DNA of 64,000 nucleotides from Casuarius casuarius (Eukaryota > Chordata > Aves > Casuariiformes > Casuariidae), in the NCBI GenBank assembly GCA_003342895.1, contig PTFA01000338.1, positions 248,001-312,000 on the forward strand, in the 5' to 3' direction. Positions 13,325-23,215 of the stretch are shown in pieces (within the stretch, counting starts at the first letter, position 1; the number at the start of each line of letters is the position of its first letter). The translations under genes and the position numbers were made by a program. The notes below the pieces were generated by a model. It worked only from the letters and a program-made list of their open reading frames with translations. It was not told the DNA's origin and made no database searches.

Positions 13325-13680
13325 TCTCAGAATTTTTTTTTTTAGTTTTCCTTTTCTAAAGAAAAAAAATCAAATTTGTGAATGTAAAATTAACAAAAAA
13401 ATGATTTGGGTTGACGGAAATACTTGGATATACTTTATTTTAATCACTTTGTATTTTATTAATTTGAAAATGGTTTGTGTCAGTTTGGGCTTTTTCCTTT
13501 TGGTTTCTTTTTAATCTCCAATTAGTTCATGCTTCAAAACAAGGAGCCATTTCGAAGCCAGTAATATTCTTTTTCTCTTTTGGAAAAGAGCAAAAGCTTT
13601 CCTCCATTTCCAAATTCTTCTTTGCAGTTATTTCCCAATTTAGGCAGTTTTTCAAGCCGGTTGTGCCCTGAAAAATAAAA
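13325..13680. other. Strongly AT-rich block, possible old DNA-transposon or matrix-attachment DNA
   Basis: About 350 bases of runs of A and T, including the short palindrome TTTTCTAAAGAAAA near 13352. A patch near 13390-13430 (AACAAAAAAATGATTTGGGTTGAC) recalls AT-rich hAT-type nonautonomous elements of turtles, crocodilians and birds. I cannot define ends or terminal repeats. A scaffold-attachment-like AT-rich tract explains it equally well. Confidence 0.25.
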
Positions 13681-14314
13681 AAAACTTTCATAAGTCTGCA
13701 GTGTCTCCCCACAAATGATTAAGAAGACATTCTCAGCCAGTTATCATAACCACTGTTTAATCAGGTGTCCACAGGCTGTTTGCTTCACACGGCTGTGTGC
13801 ACAGGATGGATAATATTCACTGAGTAAATAGTCAATATTTCTCCTTTTTTTGGCTCATCGGTTAGTTCTTTCAGACCTCTCTTTTGGACCCTGTTCACCC
13901 CTTGGATGAATATTTAAATTCACGAAGTCGTCATCTTGTGCACAGCGCTCATCGCTTGAGTCTGGAGGGCTGCAGTCCAGCCTCACTGGGAAGAAAGTAA
14001 CGCTGGCTGCGTTTCTGACATAAAAACTGTAAAACGCAGTCTGCATCGGTGGGTATCACCGGCTCTTTGCAGTAGAGCTTCTGGGGCACTTTGGTTGGCG
14101 TGAATCAGTCCCACTGGCTTGAAAGGACGGCGACTGAGTATGTGCTCTGAGCATTTGCCACGTGTGTTGGTGCCCACTGCCTGGCTGCAGCCCCTCTTGG
14201 CCAGTTGCCTCAGCCTCGTATGGTTGGATCTTGCCCCAGTTCGCCTTCACCTGGGCCACTGAAGCCATGCTCCACCACCACCGAGCCCCTGAGCGCGCTG
14301 GTCCCTTCCCTTCT
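13681..14314. other. Noncoding, mostly nothing recognised
   Basis: No gene is supported. The right end, from about 14.1 kb, may be the 3' continuation of the CR1 fragment that begins at 14315, but it no longer resembles the family. Confidence 0.45.
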
Positions 14315-14600
14315 GTGTTTGCATTAATAAATACATTGAACCGTTCAAGCCCTGGAGTGACCTCAGGGCTCTCCACTATTAACCTTTCTGCCTGCTGAGA
14401 ATTGGCCATTTTCTCCTCTCTTCCCTCCCTGTCTTATCTCAGTTTTAATCCATGCCTTGGCTTTTCCTCCCATCCTGTGGTTACCAAGTTTCCTTAATAG
14501 CCTCCTGTGAGGGACTTTATCAAAAGCCTTTTGAAAGCTTAAATAAATTATAGGCACCGCTCCACCATTCCCTGTTATCTTGTTAACCCTTCTGGAGGAT
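14315..14600 (-). mobile_element. CR1/L3-type LINE: reverse-transcriptase fragment
   Basis: On the minus strand this reads as the middle of a CR1/L3 reverse transcriptase. Recognisable pieces in order are YLSFQKAFDKVPHRRLLRKL, where 'FQKAFDKVPH' is the family's conserved first catalytic-region motif. Next comes a WIKTE...NGQFS...V.SG segment (family 'NG.FS...V.SGVP'). The piece GLERFNVFIN follows, in a different frame, and corresponds to 'LGP.LFN.FIND'. On the plus strand TATCAAAAGCCTTTTGAAAG near 14518-14537 is the antisense landmark. A frame change and the loss of the catalytic YADD region show it is a dead, old copy. Its left end overlaps the same motif as the 9.7-10.3 kb fragment, so the two are separate insertions. 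Confidence 0.88.
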
Positions 14601-16227
14601 TCCCGGCTGAGGTTAGGAAGGCAGAGCCCCTGCCCAAGCTGGGCCCACAGTGCAGAAAGGCGCTGTGGCCCACCCCGGCTTTCCTCCCGGCCCAGGAAGA
14701 CTTCTTGAGACGGTGACAAATTTCCCTGCCCCACCGCAGGAGTAAAAGCTGTATCTGTGAACTGAAAAACCACCCATCGATCACCTTCACACCCAAAGAC
14801 ATCACTTCGCTGGCTGAATTTGGAAGTATTTGATTTCATTTTCCTTTTAGTTTTGATTTGCAGTCGTGACTATAAATTGACAAGTATTATGCGGCAAAGA
14901 CATTTGCAAGCAAAGAAAAGATCCTGTTTCATTAAAAACTGCCAACAGATATTGAAAGAGGACATTTCAACAATTTTTGAAAGGTCTTTTTAGAAGTCAT
15001 TTTGAAGAGCAGAAGGATTCTAGTTGTGATGAATCCAGGTCTCTGGTGAGAAAGCCCATTCAAGCAGCATGTTCTGCTCCAGCTCCATGGCCTGTTCTTG
15101 CCATTTGACCTTCAGCTCAACACAAGCCACAGGCGAAGGAGACATCCCTGCTCCTGGGACAGGTGGCAGGCGGTGCTCCTAGGCATAGCTGTTGCAGCTT
15201 GCTTTGAAGACAGGGAAGTACTTGAGTGTCACACCTTTTCACGTGGCTGATAGGGAGGTCAGGTCATTGCTATGTTCTGTTTGGAGTAAACCATCCCCAT
15301 CCCCTGCTTCTCCAGGGGACAATGCATGGTGGGGAATGCTCCCTACCAAGGAGATGTCTCTCTGCCCCCAGCTTTTCCTGAAACTTGGTATCTGGCTTTG
15401 AAATGCCTCTTGCAGATCGAGCAGATGCACAGCACAGCTCCTGAAAGTCCCAGGCTCCCCTCACATTTCTCTGTCGCTGCCCACTCCACAGCACTTTGCC
15501 TTTGCGAAGCTTTTGCAGAGGTCGTGTCTGGGATGTTCAACACCCTGGAGAGCAGGATGCTCAGACACAGCCACTTCCTCACCTCCTGTCACCTCCTGGC
15601 AGTTTTAGAAGTCATGTTCCATCCTCCTGGATTTCCTCCCATCCCCTCGTATTTCAAGCAATATCTAAATCAAGGCAGCTCAATTACATTTTTGCTGAGA
15701 TCTCCTGGGTAATTTGATGGAGATTGGCTCAGCAGGAAGCGGTGTGCTGGCTCCGGCTCTGCCAGGCTGGTCAGATGCTGCATGCCACCCCCACAGCCAC
15801 GACAGAGCCCTGCAGCTCATCACCAAGAGGTCAGGCGAGCTGGAAAAAAAGATGTGATCACCTACAGGAATGTCTGGGACTGTGGGGAAGTCCAGAAAAT
15901 TTCCACACAATCCAGAACTGCCCCAGGGTCCTGACTTGCTCTCCATCCTCCTACAAGCTCTCTCTTTACAGCCACCTCTTCCAGGCACTGCCTTGCAAAG
16001 TTAGGACATGCCACATGTGCATTTACACTGCGGTAAATGTAGAGGGCACAGATGGGCAAGAGGGGAGGTATGGTTGGTGCCAGGTACCTCCAAGAAGGTC
16101 GTCCTCCAGCCGGCTTTGGTCCAGAGTTAGCTCTCCATTAGTCAGATGTTTCCCCAAGCCAGACAGCATTCATACCTGTGCCTGGTTTAGCAACGAGGCA
16201 CTGGGCACAAGGTTAATGTCTCCCTCT
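14601..16227. other. Noncoding, nothing recognised
   Basis: Chance frames only. The plus-strand frame of about 171 codons near 15.7-16.2 kb lacks any recognisable domain. An AT-rich patch lies at about 14840-15010. Confidence 0.5.
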
Positions 16228-16430
16228 ATTTGCATATAGCACTGCATACCTTGGCGGTTTGCTGTTAATAACAGTGAAAGGAGTTCTGCCATGTGTTTGT
16301 ACTTTCATGTCCCAGGTAGCACGAGTGTGAATGCCTAATGCCTGCCTGATTATTATTCACTTGGTATTCAATAGGTTGAAAAAATAAAAAGTCCCATAGT
16401 TAGAGAGTGAGATAGGGCTGTTTAATTTCA
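16228..16430. promoter_or_regulatory. AT-rich block starting with an octamer (possible enhancer)
   Basis: A perfect octamer ATTTGCAT (16228-16235) opens an AT-rich stretch that contains CTGTTAATAACAG, a 13-base perfect palindrome with an odd centre near 16262-16274. GATTATTATTCAC follows near 16348. The density of such words resembles vertebrate conserved noncoding elements. Conservation is untested. Confidence 0.28.
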
Positions 16431-18094
16431 GGCCATTATCTCCTGGTAATTGCTGGAAGGATTTCATTCTGTGCCAGTGCAATGGAAAAAAAATCAATTT
16501 TCCCCCCCTTTATGAAAAAAAAAAAAAGGAGCCTGCTTTTCTCCAAGGGGTCCAGGGCTTTCAGGCCATGGCTGGGAGTGAGAGCTGCGGCTGCTTTATC
16601 AAATTCGCATTTCATTTCCAGCATGCACCCAAGCCGCATATAAATTATAATGAGAAAAAGAGAAAAAACAAAGAGATAGAGCTCAAGAGATGGAAAATGA
16701 TAATGAAATCAAATGAACTCAGGGCCTTTGAAGACTAACAGAGACACAGACAGACAGATATGTCCATGGTGACGGAGAGAGACAAGTGAGACATGCATGA
16801 GGAGACAGCTGGAGAAACAGGCAGATGGAGAGAGAAAAAATGGGAGCTGGGAACCCACAACATGCACAGCAACGCAGTGTGCGAGGGAGCCTGGAGACAT
16901 CCCATGGAGGTCATCACATCAGATGTGCGTGCCCATCATGTGTCCTCATTCAGGGGCCATTTGCCCTGGGAGACAGGAAGGGGGAGACATCCTTGGCAAG
17001 ACCCCCAATAAACTGCTGCTTCCCAGGTACCTGCATGTAGACAAAAGGGTTCAGCCCTCCACTGAGGTCAAGACTGAGCCTGGGACATAAGGGTAATCCC
17101 GGAGACCCCCAACAACAACCTGCTTGCCTGACTGGGGATCTGGACCTGGGGCTGGGCAGCGGGAGCTCTTCTGCTGCTGGGTTTAAGGCAGACTGACACA
17201 ACCTTGCACTTCTGCTGAATGCTGGTATTTAGGCCCTGCGCTGCTAATGAGAGCTCTGGCAGGGATTTCAGAGTGCTCCAGTGGAGGAGGGACAGGAAAA
17301 GATTTGCTGCTCTCCGTGCCACTGTTCAGCGGCCTTTCCCTCCAAAACCTGCGCCCTCATTGCAAGCACAGAGCTGGGCCCTAGGAATGTCACTCTTCCA
17401 GGCCTACTCAGCCAGTGGTACATTAAAGAGAAGAAAGGACTCCTCCACTTTGAGCAAAATTTAGAGACCCAGCCCCAGGATCTCCCATGTGCCCAGGGAG
17501 CGAGCCAGGCCCTTGCTCTCTACTCCTCCTTTCCTACCTGCAGAATGTAGCACCAGATTCTGCACCCCTGGAGGGCAAAGGGTTGCTCCCCTCACTCCAG
17601 CAGGGCCAGCAAGACTCCCTGAGTCTATTTTTCTTGAGCTTTAGGAAGCTTTGGTTCCTGGGCTCATGGAGCTGGAGGTGCAGGGAGACCACCTCAGCCA
17701 CTCAGCCTCAGCCTCTAACATTAGCCAGGCCCAGAAGCCGCCTCATCACCCAGGTCCTGCACTCACAGTTCGCATTCAAACCACGGCAAGTCCTTCACAA
17801 GGCAGCAGCCAGCCCTGACACAAAGGCTCTGTGGGACAGCAAATCGCCCAGCTCCCAGGTCCGTTACTACAGTGGTTTATTTTCCTCACTTCTGGAAACC
17901 TGTGGATTGTTCCTAGGCACAAAGGGAAACCAAAAGAAGAAAAGACACGGCTGAACTTTTGGACATTCCCACTACCTAAATCAAAATCTCTCGAGAATAG
18001 TGAGGCGAATCCCAGCACAGCGAAATCCCACAGAATAGCCAAGTCCTGGTGCTGCGAGCCAGACAATTCCCCAGCAAGCTATGGAAAACACCTG
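16431..18094. other. Noncoding, nothing recognised apart from simple runs
   Basis: Contains an A-rich run near 16514-16527 and short ACAG/GACA-type runs near 16741-16760. No gene, RNA or repeat family is supported. Confidence 0.5.
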
Positions 18095-18205
18095 TGCTTG
18101 TTTGAATGACTTCCGAATCACTTGTGATGAATCACAACTCATTATAAATTGTTAATGACTAACTTAGTTATGGATAATGATTGTTATTGTAATTACAGGA
18201 ATGGC
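18095..18205. promoter_or_regulatory. AT-rich block with inverted repeat (possible enhancer)
   Basis: A 7-bp inverted repeat TTGTGAT / ATCACAA (18122-18128 and 18131-18137, two-base spacer) is followed by an AT-rich run. That run holds TTGTTAATGAC, GGATAATGATTG and TTGTAATTACAG, which are homeodomain-type words. This is a regulatory look by composition only. Confidence 0.27.
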
Positions 18206-19160
18206 TAACGATCGGTGCTGTTGGGCAGAGAGCAGGGTGCTGGGAGCAGACAGGGTGCAAAACCTCTCCAACAGATGTTGCCGCCGGCACGAGGCAGGTG
18301 GCAGAGCCCTGCAGGAGGTCTGTGCTGGCCAGAAGACCTCTCCCAGCTCCTCTCACAGAAGACAGCAGCAGCAGCATGTCAGCATCGGAGAGCGGGCTGA
18401 GACGCGGGTATCCGCTCCGGCTGGCAAAACGAGGCAGGCAGGGAGTGAGCAGAGACAAGTTCTCCCTCTGCCTCCCAGTGTGAGAGACAAGGACATCAGC
18501 AGCCACTTCCCTCTGCCCTTGCTGGGTGCTGCCGGGCGAAGGGCTGGATGGCTCCAAGGCTTGTCTGCTCCAGGACAGCAGCAGGAGGACAACCTGGGGG
18601 AAGAAGGTAAGAAAACCACTCCTGTGGATGCTGGATGTGATGTGGGAGTCTGAGGTGGCTGGGACACCTGCTGACATTGGGCTGGAGAGCAGCGGGCAGG
18701 TGAGAAGATGGCTGGGCAGTCTGCACGCCCTGTCTGCTACAACAAGGATGGTCTAGAAGCAGGGTGTTTCTAGACAGGACAGCAATCCCAGCTAAAGTTC
18801 TCCCACAGAAACGGGGCTTCCCTGTGGGGCTCCAGCAGTCTCAAATCTGGAGTCTTCGCACCATTGCAAATCAAGCAAAAAGTCTGCACTTTGCACTCTG
18901 GCATAAATGATTTTGGGCCAACGGGAAATGATGCTTGCAGTAGTTTTCAGGAGTGCACTACCGAAATCCCAGTGTAGGGTAGATCATGCCATTCATCAGG
19001 CCTCTTGTTGCTCCATGGATCCCATGTGCAGCATAGTGGCATTAACAGAGTCTAAATTTGTACAAGAATAACTTGAAAATCCTTCAAAACTTGCTGAATT
19101 CTCTCAGCTCTAACAAAACCAATGCAGGAAAAGCAGGAAAAAAAAAAGAAAAAAGGAAGA
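18206..19160. other. Noncoding, nothing recognised
   Basis: GC-rich at the left (18.2-18.8 kb), with overlapping chance frames of up to about 169 codons on both strands. None shows a domain. It becomes A-rich near 19130-19160. Confidence 0.5.
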
Positions 19161-19430
19161 AGCCAGAGATTGATTCTTACCTCATATCATTAAAAAATAA
19201 ATTGCTGTAGCGCTATAACATAAAGTAAGAATCAATCTTATTTTTTAACACCAGAAATAACCTAATGAAATACAAGATTGATTCTGAATATGGGCTTCTT
19301 GGTGGAACCCCTGTGGGAATTGATTACAAAATTGAATGTCTCAGAGCTGATAAGATGAATTTGGAATAAATCTCACTTTTAACTACTCCCTTTTTATGCT
19401 CATAAAAAAAAGAAAGATTGATTCCAATCA
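19161..19430. promoter_or_regulatory. Cluster of AGATTGATTC motifs with interleaved inverted repeats
   Basis: AGATTGATTC occurs at 19167, 19275 and 19415 on the plus strand and once on the minus strand (19229-19238). The first and the minus copy extend to a perfect 14-bp inverted pair, at 19167-19180 and 19225-19238. A second perfect inverted pair, TTAAAAAATAA (19190-19200) and TTATTTTTTAA (19238-19248), interlocks with it rather than nesting. ATTGATT is a core bound by ONECUT/CUX-type cut-homeodomain proteins, so a regulatory role is one inference. A decayed mobile element is another. Confidence 0.35.
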
Positions 19431-20334
19431 AAACTTCTTCTAAAAAGTGAGACAGTTTCGATTTGTCGAGGCAGTTTTTCAACAGAACAGCACTGAACTT
19501 CAGAGCCAATCTCACCCCTAGTTATGCGTTCCCCAGGGAGGAAAAATACGAGGCACAATATTTCTGATTTACAGCTAGAAATGAGACAGTAATGATCATA
19601 ATAATCAGGACAAGAAGAAGGAGAGAGCCTCAAGTGGATGGCAGCTCTCTCGACTGATGATGCCACTGGTTTGGAAAGCAAAGGTGGAGGAGCATCTCCC
19701 CTCCGCTGCGCTTCAGGAGGCTGCTGACGGCACCTCCTGCTCTGCTGGCTCCGGGGTCTAACACCAGCCTGGTTATGCTGCAAAAAACCTGTCCAGCAGC
19801 CCTGCCAGCTTTCCAGCTCCATGCCTCCATCCCCACCAGCGGCCCCTATCCCGTGCCTCTCTCCACCTCTCCTGTGAGGTACTGGCACCCTGAGAGCCTC
19901 CTGTACTGTTGGGTGGGAAACAGCTTTGAGTTTACAGCATCAGCTTATTTATAACCAGTTAAATCCCACTTATTTGTTCTCCCTATGTGCTTACTGTGGA
20001 CTCTCTCAGCCCTCAGTTAGACCAGACACTGGGGATGGCCTCAGGGATGAGTATGCCTCTTCTTCACCAAACGTCCCTGACAAGGAGTGTGGCTCAGTTG
20101 GGGCAACCTGCCTTTGCCAGCCGACATGGCATTTTATCCTATCTGCTGCTTACCTCCATATTATGTGTGCTTAAATTCCCTCTAGGTGATGTGCTGGCTC
20201 CCTGGGACAGAGATTGTCCAGTCCCACCAGGCTCAAAGCATTGAGCTCTTCAAGCTTCATCTCCAGACTGACTGTGATCATTTCCATCCTCTCATTCTAA
20301 TTACACTTCATGCCTTTGCTCCCATGGGCAACAG
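19431..20334. other. Noncoding, nothing recognised
   Basis: No gene, RNA gene or repeat family could be supported. A 162-codon minus-strand frame at its left is read as chance. Confidence 0.5.
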
Positions 20335-20560
20335 CACTAGTCTTATCAAAAAATGAGGCAAAGTGTTCATTTAGTCTTCAGTCCCTCTCTCTGTATTGTC
20401 TTTAATCTCTCCCCATCACTGCTTTGCAAATGGCAGTTCCAGGACTCTTGTTGTTTAGGTATTTTCTTCTCATCTGCAGCTTATATTTATTCATAGCCTA
20501 TTCATACATATTCGTCCTTGTGCATCTCTGCAAGATGGTGGTTTGTTCCTGTATCTTCTA
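20335..20560 (-). mobile_element. CR1/L3-type LINE, region upstream of reverse transcriptase
   Basis: The antisense landmark ATGAGGCAAAGTGTTCATTTAGTC near 20354-20377 corresponds to the family's 'gatgcaaagaattcatttag' segment, in the linker between endonuclease and reverse transcriptase. TTTAGGTATTTTCTTCTCAT near 20454 may follow it. The match is shorter and weaker than in the other CR1 fragments, and no protein frame survives. Confidence 0.5.
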
Positions 20561-20904
20561 CCAAATGATTCTACAGCAGAGAAGACTTTTAAGGAACATT
20601 TTTTCTTTGGAATATATTTTTTTCACTTTCTTGAAGAAGCATGTTATTCTGCTACTTGACTTGTGTCTCCTTAGCAGCTGCTGAAGAAAACGTGAAGACC
20701 TTTTCTTCTCTCCTTCCCTACTCCATTCTTTTCTTCCTTTCTTTCCCCCCAAAAGATATTAAAAAGAAACATTGTCCAGAGGGACTTCTGCATCGATCAG
20801 AATAACTTTTTTTCCACAAAACTCATTTGAGGTAGTAGAAATGTGACCGTCTTTGCACTGGGACTGTGGGATCACGAAATCTGGCCGTGCTGTCTTTCCC
20901 GCAA

Positions 20905-20990
20905 TTGCACAGCCCAGACCACTTGGCCACAGCCCTGTCCCTGTGGTGTGTGAACCTCAGACAAGTCACTCCTTTCTTCACTGGGATCCT
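20905..20990 (+). mobile_element. MIR-type SINE core fragment (weak)
   Basis: GTGTGTGAACCTCAGACAAG near 20946-20965, followed by TCACTCCTTTCTTCACTGGG, parallels the MIR core 'tgtgtgaccttgggcaagtcacttaacctctctg'. Only this core is visible. Confidence 0.4.
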
Positions 20991-23039
20991 ACACGTTCCC
21001 CACACGCACAGTGAAGGACCGTGGCCTCTCCCTCCTTCCGGACCCACATACCAGACCCAGCTGGATGGGGGATCCTTTTACCTGCCAACGAGACATGTTG
21101 CCACTGACATATGGGATCCTGGAGAGGAAGGTGGACTCAGTGTAGAGCTGCAGCTGGGGACGTACCACGTAGCAGGGCCGCCTGTTCAAAGACGCCTGCT
21201 CGCAGACACAGAGCCCCAGCTGTGCTGAGCACCGGGACTCCCTCCCCATCACGCACCCCGATGCGCCAGATGTATTCCCTGACGTCGTCCCATGCTTTGA
21301 CGCACAGGAAAGTTGAGGGATCTGCAGGCGCTCGCTTGATGCTTGCCTAGACTGGAGAGCAATGGAGGAGCCCTCAGCACGTCACCAGTGTCCACACCAC
21401 CTCTGAAGCCGCAGCACAAGAAGGAAAGAAGGATTCGTCCTTGCTTTCCCCTCTCTGGCAACTGGGCTGTGATTTCAAAGGGGCTGCAGGCTGAATTCAG
21501 CAATGTGGACCCTCCTGGTTCCTGCAGCCAGGGAGGCAGCTAGTTGCTGGGGATGAAGAACAATTTTATTTTCTTATCCCGGCAAAATCTGGTCTGCGTT
21601 AAAAATAATAAAAAACTCTCCCAAACCCACTGTGTTTAAATAATGTTACAGATCTGACTGAAAGCATCGAAAGCAAATTCCAGCCCTAATGAAGAAGGAT
21701 TGTCTGGCATGGTAATAATAATAAACTCAGTGCACATATGTATGTATGCATGTACGTATAGAGAGAGCACTTCATCTGAAGAGCTGAGAGCCCGTAATTA
21801 GCCAGGTCTCCCAGCCTTGCTGGGACACACAGCAGGTAAATGATCTTGGCTCATCTTTTTCAGCTTGGTAGAGGCAGCCACCAAGAAAAGAGGTTGTTCA
21901 GGGTTTGTGTGAGAGCAGGCTGTCTCCCAGTCCATCTTTGCCCCAGCTGCAGTCCTGGGGTGACTGCTGGGCTCTGATTTTCAGCCCCAGTAGTTTGGTA
22001 GCAGAGCCAAGGAGACCAAGGCCCCTCTCTGGCCGCTGCCACATCCTGCTCCATTACAGATGTGCTGGCCTGAGTGCAGAGATCGTTCTGCTGCCATGAG
22101 ATGAAGGTGACATTCACCAGTGAGAGTTTGAGGCCCTTGTGTCACCACACATAAAAGACTTAGTGGAGACACCATGACAGGTGGCCAGGTCCCTCCTGTG
22201 CTCTGCCTCCAGGGAGCTGCCTTCACTCTGGGCATGGGGCGAGGGCAAGCAATTATCTTCATTAGCCTCAGAAAAGAGCAAAGATAAGGTGAGGGTAAAA
22301 GATCATGTAGTGGCATGACCCTGCACAGGTCCCCAGGGCTGAGCCACCTGGAGCCATCCTTGTCACACAGGGCTGCTGCAAGATCGTCCTTCCACACCGC
22401 GGATTTGCTCAGCAGCCTGCTCTCTGAGTCAGGTGATGACGCTGCTGGCCCTCCCCTGGGGACCCTGTTCAGCAGCTTCTGTCATAAGCCTCCCCTTTAT
22501 TACGCTTAACAGATCCTCCTCTGCTTCCCATTCATGTCCTTCAGATACCAACATGCTGGTGGGAGGTGAAGGAAGAAAGAAGAGTGTCTTCTCATTCGTA
22601 CCCTTGCAGGTAGTTGTACAGCAAGAGTGGGAGGAGTGGTGCTGATGAACCACATACTGTGGGAGCAGCGAAAGTTAGCAGGTGCCCAGACACCACCTTG
22701 AAGGGCATGAGATGGGTGCTGGCAAGGCCAGGGATACTGGACGGCAGAGAAACCTCTCAACCCAGGGGAGCCCTGCACAGGGCTGTTCCCAAAGGACACA
22801 CATGGGAAGTCAGATGCCAGTGTTCACAGCAGAGCCTGCTCCGGACCCACTGGCAGAGAGCTGGTCAGTTTGGAGCCATCTTTCTTGGTGTCCCTATGAC
22901 AGTCCTTCCTTTCTTCTCTGAGCTGGGCTCACCTGACAATCCCTGATCATCTGAGGACACCTTGAAAGAGCAAATCTGGACAGGTAACTAAGCAAGCAGA
23001 CAGATACGTACTTGCAGTCACCTCAGTCTGCTCCCAAGG
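20991..23039. other. Noncoding, simple repeat only
   Basis: A short TATG/CATG-type alternating run lies at about 21735-21757, followed by GAGAGAG. No gene or RNA is supported. Frames of up to about 138 codons are chance-like. Confidence 0.5.
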
Positions 23040-23215
23040 CCCCCATGGCCCTGTTAATCACCTGGGCTTGCTTACGCTGTGCAATTTGCATGGTAATTAT
23101 ATTTAACAAGAACAGCAATAAAGGAAATAGAAAGTGTAATGTTGTTATCAAGGCATAATTATTCCTGAACAATTCGGTGATTACAGTTTGCTGTGGTTGG
23201 AACTAATTGTCACCA
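23040..23215. promoter_or_regulatory. Octamer and homeodomain motif block (possible enhancer)
   Basis: A perfect octamer ATTTGCAT (23084-23091) is directly followed by GGTAATTATATTTAAC. GTTAATCACC lies upstream. TTGTTATCAAGGCATAATTATTCC and CGGTGATTACAG lie downstream. The block is sharply AT-rich between GC-rich flanks. POU plus TAAT sites at such density are typical of neural or developmental enhancers. This is inference only. Confidence 0.3.

Noticed and set aside
9700..14600. Treating the CR1 fragments at 9.7-10.3 kb and 14.3-14.6 kb as one interrupted element
   Set aside because: Both contain the same reverse-transcriptase motif (FN.FIN), so they overlap in the consensus and must be separate insertions.
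18200..18760. Dense overlapping frames on both strands suggesting an exon cluster
   Set aside because: Frames are open on both strands at once and have no domains, the signature of GC-rich, stop-poor DNA rather than coding sequence.
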